From contig JAWZSP010000003.1 in the NCBI GenBank assembly GCA_034401135.1, positions 1,736,001 through 1,800,000 on the forward strand: 64,000 nucleotides of DNA. Reading direction: 5' to 3'. Numbering within the stretch: the first letter of the stretch is position 1; each line of letters starts with the position of its first letter. This document shows positions 10,051 to 21,600 of this stretch, one piece after another. The translations under genes were made by a program, and so were the position numbers. Source of the DNA: Volutella citrinella (lineage: Eukaryota; Ascomycota; Sordariomycetes; Hypocreales; Nectriaceae). The notes beneath the pieces were generated by a model, which worked only from the letters and a program-made list of their open reading frames with translations, had not been told where the DNA came from and ran no database searches.

Positions 10051-11297
10051 ACGGACGACCCAGCAAGCTTCTTGAAAATACGGCGGCAGACATAGCAAAA
10101 AAAAGAACAAAAGCTGCAAAAAGCGAAGCGGTCCGAGCTTGATTTGATCCATTCATTCTCTTTGCTTCGAGGAAAGGCGCTTGAGGAGTCTCATGGAAAA
10201 AGAGGGAAGGAGAATCATTTCGGGGCGACGGCATTGTATTTTCAAACACATCCTGTATCTACATTCAAGCGGCATACTTTGCAGTCAAGGTATTATCCAA
10301 CTAATTGACCCCAGAGATGAGATGGCGTGCCAAGTTACACATTGGAATCTATGCACATATACGTAGTACTACACTGCGGACAGGAGGGCCCATGTCCTTT
10401 CATGTCGCAGTCGTGAGCGGCCTGGGCGGCCGCAAGACTCTGCCCAGACACGAAGCGCCAGTTTTATGGGAGTGTTTTTGTTGTTTCCTTCATTACAACA
10501 GAGTACCGACCGAAGGAGCAGCGGCACCGGCACCCGAATACACACAACGCGAGCCGCTGCCCCTTCTTCGCTTGTTTTTAACAACAGATAGATTTTCACG
10601 TTTCCCACCTGTCCCAGCACCGGCCCACGCACACGCACGCGAAGACGCAACACCCGTAACCCATTCTTCTCGATGGTCTGCCTGCTTGCCTGCCTGCCTG
10701 CCTGTTCGTTCCGTCTCCCGTCCCTACCGGGGAAAAAACGGATTGGAGCCCCAACACGAAGAAAAGAAAAGAAATACCGACCGAGGACACAGCGAAGATG
10801 GAGAAGATGAAGAAGAAGATGAAGAAAATCAGGTCGAGAGCGTAGGAGGGAATAGAGGGGGGGAGAAGCCGAAGAAGATATAGCCCAAGCGGCATGGTGG
10901 ATGAAACAGGGTCACCAGTTGCCAAGTTGGAATCTGGGATTGACTTGGCAAAGGTGCCCATAAGCCAAGCACGAAATGTCCGCTAACTGTTTCGCGGATT
11001 TGGCTTTTTTGGGTGGGTTAAAGGCGACTCGTCCCTGTCGAACCGTAGGGTGAGAAGGGCGATTAGGAAGAAAGGACGTCATGAATATACAGAGGTAAGA
11101 ACTCGGGGAGGTTGGGTTTGTAGATCGGGTCCTTGGGTGTGAAGCTCGCTGGGGTATCTATCGGCTTCCAATCGGATCGAAGTGGGTGCGCGGGTTGAGG
11201 GCGAGGATTGTGGTAAGGGCGAGGGGCCCGGAGCTGTTGTTCTCTCTCTTACAGCAGCAGCTTCATGACTTTACCCCGACCAACGGGCAGGTTGGAT
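10051..11297. other. Convergent intergenic region between RRP14 and VPS74
   Basis: Shared 3' flank of two convergent genes. It contains a short CTGC tetranucleotide repeat near 10679-10704 and a purine-rich AAGAAGATGAAG stretch near 10790-10835. No gene recognised. Confidence 0.5.
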
Positions 11298-12587
11298 CTA
11301 GAGGAGGGAGTCGAGTCGGGTGAAGACGTTCAAACAGGCAGCGACAACTTCGAGCTGGAGCTCCTTGTCCTTTCCGGAGCTGACCTCCTAAGCACGGGGT
11401 GTTAGCATGAGAAGCAAGCAGGGCTTGAAGCAGGACTCGGGCAAATTGCCACTTACCTCAGCGATGACCTGGGGGAGGTTGGCACCGATGCCGTTGCCGG
11501 TGGCCTTCCTGCCAAACGGCCACTGGCTGTAGTCGGCCAGGAGCTCGTCGGTCTGGGCGAATGCCTTCTCACGGGCCTCGTGGCCCAGGGTGGAGAGCGC
11601 GTTCTCGAGCACGTTGGCGGCGTAGGCGGCGCAGATCATGGCAATGCTTCGGGTGTAGCGGAACTCGAGGTTTTCGGGCAGGAATTGGCTGCCGTTGAGG
11701 ACGACGGTGCGCTGGGTGAGCAGGTTGCGGACACGGCGGCGGATCTCCTCCTTGGCGCCGCCGTCGGCGACGGGGTGGGTGGCCATGTCGAACAGGAGGA
11801 AGTTGCGCTTCTCGGTTCGGAGGATGCCCTTGTCGACCAGGCCCTTGGCAAGGCGCTCTCGCACCTGCTTCAGCTGATATCCGATCTTCATCAGGTTCCA
11901 TGTCTCGCCTGTTGTGCAGAGAGAAAAGGGAGCCGAGTTAGTGACGGGGCCGTTTTTAAAGGGGGGGTTGAGGGAGGGGTGTGCTTGGGAGTTGGTGGTG
12001 TGGTGGGTGTGGCAGCGTACCGCTCATGAGGTCGATCCAGGAGCTGACGCTCATCTTCTCGCTCTGCTTCATCATCTTGAGGGCCTCGTCGAGGAGGACC
12101 TCGCCAGTGAGGGTTGGGTCGATGACCTCGATGCAGCGGTCAGCAAGGGGGAAGCGCCGTCGCGAGGCGTCCTTTTCCATGGCGATGCGGCCTCGGAAGG
12201 CCAGCTCGATGACGATGCATCCCCGCAGGGCATATGAGATGTTGTCGTTCCAGAAGGAGAGGTAGCCCTGTGTTGAGGACGCCGCTGGTTAGCTTGTGCG
12301 TTTGCCAATGCGCGCCGAGGACGGCGACATACCTGCTTGTCCTTGAGGCCGAGGAGCAGAACCTCCTCCATGAGGGTCAGCTTGGGCTGCTTGCTGCGCT
12401 CGGCGCTCTCGCTGATGTCCCGAGGGTCGTAGGCGATCTTGTGTCCGTTCTCGGTGCTCTCGTAGCTCGTCTCGGGGGCGCTGTCCCTGGCGTTGGACGC
12501 GTTGTTCCTGGTGGCGGGTGTGCCGTTGGACTCGCCGTCAGCGGGCTGGCCGCCAGCACCGCGGCGTCGCGTCAATCCCGACGACAT
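11298..12587 (-). CDS. VPS74: Golgi phosphoprotein 3 / Vps74, PI4P-binding Golgi adaptor
   Basis: GPP34-family peripheral Golgi protein. It binds PI4P and COPI and retains glycosyltransferases in the Golgi. Exons on the minus strand are 12587-12333, 12267-12021, 11908-11457 and 11387-11298, giving 347 aa, matching the about 345 aa of yeast Vps74. Introns are 65, 112 and 69 nt with GTATGT, GTACGC and GTAAGT donors. The N-terminus has the Arg cluster TRRR (residues 6-9), which in the family contacts coatomer, then a disordered Ser/Asn/Glu region. The fold starts at [16 protein letters not shown] and continues with [16 protein letters not shown] and IELAFRGRI. The segment [17 protein letters not shown] corresponds to the start of the beta-hairpin region. 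The protein ends [11 protein letters not shown]. Assignment is firm. Confidence 0.93.
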
Positions 12588-13957
12588 GATGAAGCTTGGG
12601 GGCGGGCGGGAGGGGACGAGGAGGTAGGTTGGGGGTGGGAAGAGGGCAGCGAGCAGGGAGGCGCGGGTCTGAGGACGAGATGAGGCCGTTAAGAAATATC
12701 CGACTCGACTGGCCTGGGCCTGGGCAACGGGACGACGACTCGAGGCTCCGCAGGATGTGGTCCGAAGAAGTTAGGGGGTCTGGGTGGTTGACTGGCGGAC
12801 TGGGTCGCTGTTAGCCTCTCAGGCCAGGTGTAGCGTGTGCTGTGTGAACTGCGCGTGTGGGCTTCGCCGGGGGGCCGGCACTAGGGAGGGTCGACCTGGT
12901 CGTCGTCGTTGGGCGCAGGTCGGGTGGGCACGATAAGGGGAGCAAGCAAGCAAGCAAGGGCTGTGCTGTGAGGCGGCGTGCAGAGTGACCTGCTGGCTTT
13001 TTTTCTCCCTCCCAAGGGACAGCGAGTAGCGACAGACAGACAGGGGGGCCCGCTGCTTGGCGCACGGGTCCAGGTACGTACTAACACTGCGATATCGATA
13101 AGAATAATGGAGACGGCGGTCGGCCGTGGTGTTGGAACTGGGAACTTGGAAGACGGTGAGAGCCGGCAATCGTGGATTGGGGATGTTGGAATGGAATGCA
13201 AGGTCTGAAACTGGCGGGCGTCTGCCGTTCGATGGATGTGGCTGCTCACTGTAGACTGCAGAGGCGCACAGAGGGCGGCACAGGTACAGCCTGCGGTAAC
13301 GGGCGGAGCGGCGGCTGGTGGGATTTTCCGCATCTTGAGTGTGTTGCTACACGTCAGTCCCGGAGGCAGATGGGCCGGCAGGTGAGGTCAGTACCAACAC
13401 TGCCACTAAGGTTCATGTGCTAGTAGTATCTGCACCCTGGCACGCGAGCGCCTGGAGATGACGACTGTGAATGCAAAGCCCTCCAGAGTTGGACAACCAC
13501 GACTCTAGATCGGTGGATTTTCCTCTCCCTCTCCCAGGGCAAGTCTTCCGGAATGGATTGGCACCTCCTAGGCCCAGCTGCATCATGGATGCCATAGATA
13601 ACATGGATGACGGCAGAGGCACGAGACATGTGTAAGGCCATATCGTATCGCCGCCCCTCCATCCCGACCGCCCAGGCAGTGTACAACAGGCTGCCATCCG
13701 TCTGACAGGATCCACGCAGACATTCGTCGCTGCCCGGCAGCAGCTGCCTGTCCCCGCCCTCCAAGGCGGTGTACTCGGTTGCGCCTCTGCTACATTTTGA
13801 GCAATTGTTAGTGGTTGGGAACGAGTCTAGGCTGTGTTTAGCTTCATGAGTTGTGGCCATGCCCGTTGGAAGTTCCTGTATTATCTACCCGTGTAACCTG
13901 TATCTGTAGTCCATGCCCGACAATCCCAAGAGCTAGTATGTACAATCTGCGCAACAA
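12588..13957. other. Intergenic: VPS74 promoter and 3' flank of KGD2
   Basis: Leader and promoter of VPS74 (to its right on the minus strand). It includes a CAAG tetranucleotide repeat near 12940-12958 and a long CT/GA-asymmetric leader. No reading frame resembles a protein family. Confidence 0.5.
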
Positions 13958-15478
13958 TCAAAGCAGCATCCTTCGGGGGTCCTCAATGTACTCCTTCACC
14001 TTCACCAGGAACTGGACAGCCTCCCTTCCGTCCAGCAGACGGTGGTCGTAAGTCAGAGCCAGGTACATCATGGGGCGGATCTCAATCTTGCCGTTGACGG
14101 CCACGGGGCGCTCCTTGATGGCGTGGAGGCCGAGCACGGCGCTCTGGGGCAGGTTGATGATGGGGGTGCCCATCAGCGAGCCGAAAACACCGCCGTTGCT
14201 GATGGTGAAGGTTCCGCCGGCCATGTCCTCAATGGTCAGCTTTCCATCGCGGGCCTGGCGAGGGAGGTCTTGGTTAGCGAATAGTGCACGGGGCTGAAGC
14301 GGGAGCGCTTTCCAAACATACCTTCTTGCCCATGTCGGCAATGGAACCCTCAATACCAATCATGTCCATGGCCTCGACGTTGCGGACGACGGGGGTGACG
14401 AGACCCTTCTCCGTGGCCACGGCGACGCTGATATCCACGTAGTCCCGGTACACAATGGTGTCTCCGCCGTTGGGGCCTTCAATGGAGGCGTTGACGGCAG
14501 GGATGTCACGCATGGCCAGGACACTGGCGCGCGAGAAGGCGCTCATGAAGCCCAGCTTCACGCCAGTCTTCTTCAGCACGTCGTCCTTGTAGAGCTTTCG
14601 GAACTCCATGATGTTGGACATGTCGACCTCGTTGAAGGTGGTCAGCGAGGCAGCCGTGTTTTGCGACTGCTTGAGACGCTCAGCGATTCGGAGGCGCATG
14701 CGGTTCATCTTGACCTGTGGTTGGGAGTCTGGTAAGCAACTGCAAGTCATGGGACACAACCCTTTGCTGAAAGGGGAGCGAGGGGCACAGAACATACTCG
14801 TCGTTCCTCGCGGCTGCCCAGGGTCGGGCCGGAGGTCGTGGCGGCGGCAGGCTGGGCCTTCTTGGGCTCTGCAGGCTTCGGGGCCTCCTTCTTGGGCGCA
14901 GGAGCAGGGGCAGCAGGCTCAGGCGTTGAGGCCTTTGCGGGCTCGGGTTCCGACTTGGTCTCGGCCTGCTTGGGCTCCTCCTTGGCGGCGGGAGCTTCCT
15001 TCTTGCCCTCAGCGGGAGCGCCGCCGAGCTCGAGGCGGACCAGGTCCTGGCCGACGGTGACGGTGTCCTCTTCGCTGACAAGGAACTCCTTGATGATACC
15101 GGCCTCCGGGGCGTTGACGGCAACATCGATCTGCGGGAGCAACAACAGTCAGCATTGATGAAGGCGCGAGATTTGATTGATGCGCAGCTTGGTGTGCAAA
15201 CGGGAGAGTTAAAAAGAGAGCAAGCTTGCCTTGTCGGTCTCAATGGTGGCAATCTCCTCGTCCTGCTCGACAAACTCGCCGATGCCCTTGGAGAATTGCT
15301 TGAGGGTGCCCTCGGAAATGGACTCGGCCATCTGGGGCACCTTGACCACGGTGTCGGCGTAGTTGCGAACAGTCTGCATCATGGAAGGGAGCATGATGAG
15401 AGGGTGGTTTCGGAGCCGCAGGGTCATCGACCGCGCCGGCACCATGCGGGCGGCGGTGGCTAGTCTTCGCGACAGCAT
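13958..15478 (-). CDS. KGD2: Dihydrolipoamide succinyltransferase, E2 of 2-oxoglutarate dehydrogenase
   Basis: TCA-cycle E2 subunit: transfers succinyl from lipoyl-lysine to CoA in the mitochondrial matrix. Exons (minus) are 15478-15230, 15130-14798, 14714-14322 and 14254-13958, 423 aa. The first about 40 residues are an Arg-rich presequence ending near RNYA. The lipoyl domain ([16 protein letters not shown]...) carries the acceptor lysine in ETDK at residue 83, the last codon of exon 1. An Ala/Pro/Glu/Lys linker follows; there is no peripheral-subunit-binding domain, normal for eukaryotic E2o. The catalytic domain contains [19 protein letters not shown] and the active-site motif DHRLLDG (His396, Asp400). 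Intron 1 has a GC donor (GCAAGC); introns 2 and 3 have GTATGT donors. The upstream region holds a CCAAT box. Identification is firm. Confidence 0.95.
15131..15229 (-). other. GC-AG intron in KGD2
   Basis: A 99-nt phase-0 intron with donor AAG/GCAAGC and acceptor CCCGCAG. Reading through gives a stop after seven codons (ASLLSF), while splicing joins ETDK to [11 protein letters not shown], the expected lipoyl-domain sequence. No GT donor is available nearby. GC-AG introns are a rare but genuine class of U2 intron. Confidence 0.85.
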
Positions 15479-17159
15479 CGTGGAGGATTGGAGGGGGGGG
15501 GGATAAGTGGTTGAGGGAAAGAAACGGATCTGGATGAGAGGGAGGGAGCAACAAAAAGAGTGTTTGGCAATGGACGATGGCTTCGGAACCAGATGTCCAG
15601 GTCGGCGAAGCTTTGGCGGCAAAAAATCCACCGTGGAAGAGCCACCTTGTGAATGGCCCAGAGGAGCTGCAGGTACCTGCAAGGTTCCCGCCACACTGCG
15701 GGTGGGCACTAAGTGACCTTGGGGCTACTAGTGTGCTCCTGGATCCCCCGTCAACTGGTTTCCGTCGCAGCACATCCACCGACTGCTGACCGAAGGCTTA
15801 GCCGGCTCAGCCAATCACACCCCGCCCTGCAAGCCGGTCCCAAGGAAATGAAGAATTTCCTCTGCCCCTATGGCTTGTCAACGCCCCACACTCCGCTGCT
15901 TGTCGCCTGTGCGTTAGCCCAGGCGGGCCCCCGCAAATAGGCATATAGGCCCATGACGGTTCGATCGCATCCCAATAGACCGATAGCTTCGGCAACAGCA
16001 AGTCAGTCGGTTATGGTTCTAACGCATGAGTAGAGCATCTTCTCCTCCACCTCTTTTTTGCTGTCCTCTGTTTTCGGGAACATCTCTGTCGCCAGCGGAT
16101 CAAATGATTACCAACTTCTTTCTTCCCGTTCACCAACTCAACTCGCCAACAGTCGATGTGACGGCATTGGATATCTTGACGGACATTGCCAACCCTGCCT
16201 TGCGTTGCTTCTGCAGCAGACACAGGACTGCCAGTACTAGTGTGACTGTTCCCGCTGACCCTGATAAGATAAGGAACAGCTACCCTTGCGGCTCAGCGTG
16301 AGTTGCGCCAACATCGGTTCGCTTCACTCGGCTGACACCTGGTTGTCACCTGGCGATGAACTCAACCAGCTGTCAGCCCCGCCACGAACAGCAAGGCCAT
16401 ATAACCCTAAATTTCCCAACCGCTTGTAACAGCGAAGAGGCATGGGGACGGGGTTGGTCGAGTGGGATGTGGTGTCGAGCGCACACGGGCTGGTTTGGGC
16501 GCGACTCAAGCCAAGCACCGTGTCTCGACTCGGCATCACGCCCACATCGACACACCTGGTCTCCATGGTCTCTTCTCAGACACGCCTCCCAACCCTCAAG
16601 TTGCCTAGGGATGATGCTCTCGGAGTGGACCTACCAACAGGGTTGGACAGAGTGCAAACAAGTACCCAGGGCGAAAGCCGGGCGCGCAGTAGTCTCGCCG
16701 CTATAGAGCGGGAGCTGGGCGTTGAGGACGGTCTGGACGACTGTTGTCTTTTTTTGCTCACCTTGGTGTCTTGCTCAATGTGCTGCACACACATGCACCC
16801 CCGTTGGGTTCGAACACGCACTTTTGCATTTTTATAAATTGATTTTTTTTGCATCAGCGACTGCTCAGCATCTCTCTGATTTGAATGATTATTTTTTGCA
16901 CCCCCCAGACTAGTAGAGCATGAGCGAGACAACTCGATGCTGGAGGTTGATATTGCCCCTCGGAGCTGGTGAAGCGCCTGAATAACGAGAAGTAGTACAT
17001 AAGTGACGATTATATTGTGCAGCCAGGCAATTGACTTGTTTGTTCTATACCTATTACAATTCACTACCCTCCGCAAGCAGTATCTGCAAAGGAAGGATTG
17101 CTTTTGACCACCAACCACGCCAATGATTGCTATTGTACATTTCCCCCCATCTATCAATT
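15479..17159. other. Intergenic: KGD2 promoter and 3' flank of the membrane-protein gene
   Basis: Contains the KGD2 leader, a 14-bp palindrome at 15668-15681, a CCAAT box at 15811 and T-rich tracts near 16748-16852 that probably belong to the 3' flank of the next gene. No coding region recognised. Confidence 0.5.
15811..15820 (+). promoter_or_regulatory. CCAAT box in the KGD2 promoter, candidate HAP-complex site
   Basis: CCAATCACAC lies 333 nt upstream of the KGD2 start codon, next to a CCCCGCCC GC-rich element. In yeasts and Aspergillus the CCAAT-binding HAP complex controls respiratory and TCA-cycle genes, including KGD2 in yeast. The motif is seen directly; the function is inferred by analogy. 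Confidence 0.35.
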
Positions 17160-18182
17160 CTACAAAGATTCGACCGACTTCTTCCACAGATCGTCAAAGT
17201 CAATGTCTTCTGCCTCAAACAGGCCCCGAATCTTCTTCGCTGCAGCCTCCTGCTTCTCAGGCCCAAACCCTCCCGGCTCAGTGGACTCGTATTGGACGAC
17301 CTCGACCCAGCGGTAGAACAGATCCTCCTTGCACATGCCGGAAAGCATGTCTCGGAAAGCAAACACCTGTCGTCGACGCTCTTCCTCGCCATTCACGGCA
17401 TCGACGTTCCGGTCATACGAGATCCAGCCATAGTTTTGGTGGTGCAGCAGGATGACGTTCTTGAATGCGTCAATCGCAATCTCTTTGTTGTCGACAAGAG
17501 TGTGGGCATGGATCATTTCCGTCCAGTCCAAGTTCCACTGCCCATTCAGCAGCAGGTAGCCAGTCTTCTGCTCCTGCAGGATCGGGTTGGTAGCCTGCTT
17601 GAGGAAGGTGAATAGCACCGTCTTGGAGCTGTCGTCGGTGAAGATGTCCTTTAGAGTCTCGTCCCATTCGCGACTGCGCCTGACATAAATCTCCTTGGCC
17701 CGGAAGCCGACCCTCCAACGCCACTGGCAAGGGTTGCCGTGAGCCCGGGCAAAGGCGAACTCTATGGGCCATGGCCACACGAAGACAAAGAGCAAGAAGT
17801 CGAACAGCATGACGAGAGCGCGCTTCAAAATCACCCACCCGACCTCCTTCCACGTTGCGTCGGCAGTGTTAAAGGACAGCTCGTTGATGTGGCCCATCCC
17901 AGTCAGGGCCAACTTCCAGTACCATGGCAGAATGTAGTACATCCGCAGCACAAAGAGAGCTGCAACGCATAGATTCATGCCAATAGGAATGAGAAAGATT
18001 TTGTTCTTGAAGTCTGCTGGCTTTGAATCGATGTGTGTGATGTAGATGTGCTTCTTGGAGAGTGTCTTGATAAAAGGTTCCAGGGCCGTATTGGGGCGTT
18101 TGAATGGCGCAGGAGGGTCGCCATCGCTTCTGGAGGCAACCTGCACGGCCTTGCCCTTACCTGCACGCTTTGTGGGTGCCAT
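17160..18182 (-). CDS. Unknown two-helix membrane protein (340 aa)
   Basis: A single-exon gene. I take the ATG at 18182 (MAPTKRAGKGK) because the region upstream of it in frame is rich in Thr/Ile and looks non-coding, although another in-frame ATG exists at 18254. Two hydrophobic segments are visible, about residues 61-94 (KIFLIPIGMNLCVAALFVL and a Trp/Tyr-rich continuation) and about 117-143 (WVILKRALVMLFDFLLFVFV). The N-terminus is basic. The C-terminal two-thirds is soluble-looking and contains conserved-looking WRWRVGFRAKEIYVRRSREWD, TGYLLLNGQWNLDW and HHQNYGWISY. The pattern suggests an ER or outer organelle membrane protein with a large cytosolic domain. I do not recognise a characterised family. 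It is divergent from the mitochondrial IF-2 gene, 491 bp apart. Confidence 0.75.
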   Translation of the reverse strand: MAPTKRAGKGKAVQVASRSDGDPPAPFKRPNTALEPFIKTLSKKHIYITHIDSKPADFKNKIFLIPIGMNLCVAALFVLRMYYILPWYWKLALTGMGHINELSFNTADATWKEVGWVILKRALVMLFDFLLFVFVWPWPIEFAFARAHGNPCQWRWRVGFRAKEIYVRRSREWDETLKDIFTDDSSKTVLFTFLKQATNPILQEQKTGYLLLNGQWNLDWTEMIHAHTLVDNKEIAIDAFKNVILLHHQNYGWISYDRNVDAVNGEEERRRQVFAFRDMLSGMCKEDLFYRWVEVVQYESTEPGGFGPEKQEAAAKKIRGLFEAEDIDFDDLWKKSVESL

Positions 18183-18673
18183 TGTGGTGCCTATTCTGGT
18201 TGCAATGGTGGTGATGGTGTTGGTCTGGGCAAGTAATTCCCAGGTCGCGTGCAAGGAGTTGACGTTTGGTTAGGTGTCATGAGTGGATGCTACCGCCGTC
18301 AGGGCCCTGGATCCACTGAATCTTGCCACTCAGGGAGCAGCCTGACAACAAAGCCGCCCGTCTTTGGACCAGAAAAATGCACTGAAATTGATTGAAATAT
18401 TTTAAAACTCCAACCAACAATGGGCAAACGAATCACGGCATTTCTCCTTCCCTGAGGGCTTCGAGTTGAGCTGACCAAACAATGCCAGATGTGTGGTTGT
18501 CATAGAGCGCAGCCACAAGAGGCCTGTGGCGGGGTCCCGCTCTCAAACCCGGGAGTGGCTGAAAATTCATAGCTTCTTCGGCTAAGAAAGTGGTGTTCCC
18601 AGAAATCCAACGTCGTCCTGGGCAAGCTGGACCCGAACTACTTGCGCCAGTTTCATACGCCTCCGTCGCAACG
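18183..18673. promoter_or_regulatory. Divergent promoter of the membrane-protein gene and IFM1
   Basis: A 491-bp spacer between two divergently transcribed start codons, so it must hold both promoters. No clear TATA box; AT-rich near 18385-18420. Co-regulation is possible but not shown. Confidence 0.45.
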
Positions 18674-21600
18674 ATGTTAAGGACGCGTGCTCTGCAGGTA
18701 TTTGACGTCTCACGGCCCCCATTGTTCGGCGCACACTGACAATTGGAGCAGAAGCGCGGCAATTCCTACGTATGCGCGCTCTGTCGACTCCGGCCCAGTC
18801 CTACATCCCTACAACTCAGCGACCGGACTCTTTCGACAATCGCTGGACCGGCGCAGTCCCCGATACCCAATGCGAAGCGAAAGCACCTCGAGAGCGTACG
18901 CCTGGAATCCCGAGCTCTGTCCACAAGCTCTCCGCTCTGCGCCCCGGGCGAGAATGGAAACCCTCAAGGCCCCAAGGGTGGTTTTCCTGGAGCGGGAGGC
19001 TTCGGCGCAACGCTTGGGGGGTTCGGTGGATTTGGTGGCATGGCAAAGAGCGGAAGCGAGGCGGCCAAACCTGCTCAAGGCACCGGACTCCTTCCTCACG
19101 AGCAGCTGGTTCGGAAAGGGATGAATCCCAACCCCGAGCCGCCCCTCCAACATAAGCCTGACCGGACAAACCCCCAAGCCAAAAAGGGCAAAAGAAAGAG
19201 AGGCGACAAGAGACAGACACCGGAGGCTCCCCAGGGCCAGGCAGAAACTTCTCCCAGCTCCATTCTCGCCCAAGCATTCATGGGGGACCGGACGCCAGCT
19301 CCAGTGAACGCACCAAGATCGTGGTCCAGCCTAAAAAATGAGCCGCCATTAGTCTCGAAAGGTCCACCTGCTGCTTCTGCAACGGATTGGGGCGCTTTGC
19401 GCAGCCGAAAGGTGCAGACAAAAACTCCGAAACCTGACTATGCACCCAAACCAGCCGCACAGTCAGGAGTCTCTACCACTAGTAGTGAACAGGCATGGGG
19501 TCAATTGAAGCGTGCAGCTCGGAAAGATGGTGCACGCGGTGGCCCCAAAGGAGATGCGAAATCCGACAGCTTTTGGGACGGTCTCGAAACCCGAATGTCT
19601 GATCTTCGGGCCAGCTCCAGGTCCGCCCCCCCCATCGAACTGGAGAACCTGTCCAACGAGGTTCAGCCTCGGCCAGTGGAGCGACCAGTCGACAGCGAAG
19701 GGGAGGAAAGACGCAGCGGAAGGTTTGAGCTTGGTGATGACGAACCGAGTACATCCACAAAGAGCAGCAAGGGCAAAAAGGGTGGCAAGGGCCGTCGACA
19801 AGCGCGGGAGAACGAGGATGATTGGGATGATGATACCGTTCATCGATGGGAGGCGAGGCAACGCCGGAAAGCTGAGAAGGAGGCGCAGAAGCGCGCAGGA
19901 GAATTCACCCAACAGCAAGAGGCACTCAAGATTCTCCTCCCCGAGTACATCAGCGTCTCGAATCTCGCACAGGCCCTGCAGATGCAGCCGGCGGACTTGG
20001 TCCACGACCTCGGACAAATGGGCTTTGAAGACACGACTGGCGATACCATTATGACGGGAGAGACGGCGGCCCTCGTCGTGATGGAGTACGGATACGACCC
20101 AACCGTAGAGTCCGGCTCAGAGGAAGACCTCAAACCGCGACCGACTCCTCAGGACATTTCTCTGCTGCCACCCCGGCCCCCGGTTGTCACCATCATGGGC
20201 CACGTCGACCATGGCAAGACCACGCTGCTCGACTGGCTCCGCAAGTCTTCTGTGGCCGCCCAGGAGCACGGCGGCATCACCCAGCATATCGGTGCCTTTG
20301 TCGTCCAGATGTCTTCGGGCAAGCAGATCACCTTCCTCGACACTCCCGGCCACGCGGCCTTCTTGTCGATGCGCCAGCGTGGCGCCAATGTTACAGATAT
20401 TGTCGTCCTGGTTGTCGCTGCCGACGACAGCGTCATGCCTCAGACCATCGAGGCTCTGAAGCACGCCACCGCCGCCAAGGTGCCGATTATCGTAGCCATC
20501 AATAAGATCGACAAGGAAGATGCACGCGTCGACCAGGTAAAGGCCGACCTGGCTCGTCACGGTGTTGAGATTGAGGATTTCGGTGGTGACGTCCAGGTGG
20601 TGTGTGTCAGTGGCAAGACGGGCCAAGGCATGGAGGAGCTGGAGGAGAATATTGTGACCTTGTCCGAGATTCTCGACGTTCGCGCCGAAACAGATGGCAT
20701 GGCCGAGGGCTGGATTCTCGAGTCGAGTGTCAAGCCTACCGGAAAGTCTGCTTCTGTTCTTGTCAAGCGCGGAACGATCCGCCTGGGAGACTACATCGTG
20801 GCTGGGAAAACATGGGCCAGGATCCGCGCCCTGCGGAACGAGGCCGGCACGGAGGTGACTGAGGTGCCTCCGGGAACACCCGTGGAGATTCTGGGCTGGC
20901 GAGAGCTCCCCGAGGCTGGCGAGATGGTTCTCCAGGCTCCCGACGAGGCCAAGGCCAAGACAGCGGTCGAGTATCGTCAGGAGATGGCCGACCGACAGGA
21001 GAGCTCCGACCAACTTGCGCAGCAGGAGCAGCGCCTACGCGACAAGGCGGCCGCAGAAGAGGCTGCGGCAGCCTCCAAGGAACTGGGAGAGACTGATACG
21101 CCTGCAGAAGTGGGCGTTCTCTACCGGAACTTCGTCGTCAAGGCCGACGTGGCAGGTTCAGTGGAGGCCGTGTGTGGAACCATCCAGGAGATTGGCAACA
21201 ACGAAGTGCACTCTCGGGTCCTTCGTTCGTCTGTGGGCGCCATATCGGAGGCCGACATCGATCACGCCGCCGCATCCAACAGCATCATTGTCAACTTCAA
21301 CAACGCCATCATCCCGCATATCCGCCAGCGTGCCGCGGATGCCGGTGTGCGTATCATCGACCACAACGTCATCTACCATGTCGCGGACGAGGTCAAGGCT
21401 GCGGTCGGCGACCTGCTGCCCCCGAAGGTTTCCATTCGCGTGCTGGCCGAGGCCGAGGTGATTCAAGTCTTCTCCATCAACCTGAAGAAGCGCGTCTTCA
21501 GGAACATTGCAGGCTGCAAAGTGCGTAATGGTGCAATCAAGCGGTCATCCAATGTCAAGGTCCTGCGCAAAGGCGAGGTCATATATGATGGTGAGTTTTC

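Noticed and set aside
16800..16835. GGTTCGAAC followed by T-rich DNA, resembling a tRNA T-loop and Pol III terminator
   Set aside because: The flanking bases do not form a T stem, and no acceptor, D or anticodon arms can be drawn on either strand.
18183..18254. Upstream in-frame ATG (18254) as start of the membrane-protein gene
   Set aside because: The added 24 residues are Thr/Ile-rich and lie in the divergent promoter; MAPTKRAGKGK gives a more typical start. Not fully excluded.
20117..21013. 298-codon minus-strand frame opposite IFM1
   Set aside because: Antisense shadow of the conserved GTPase domain.
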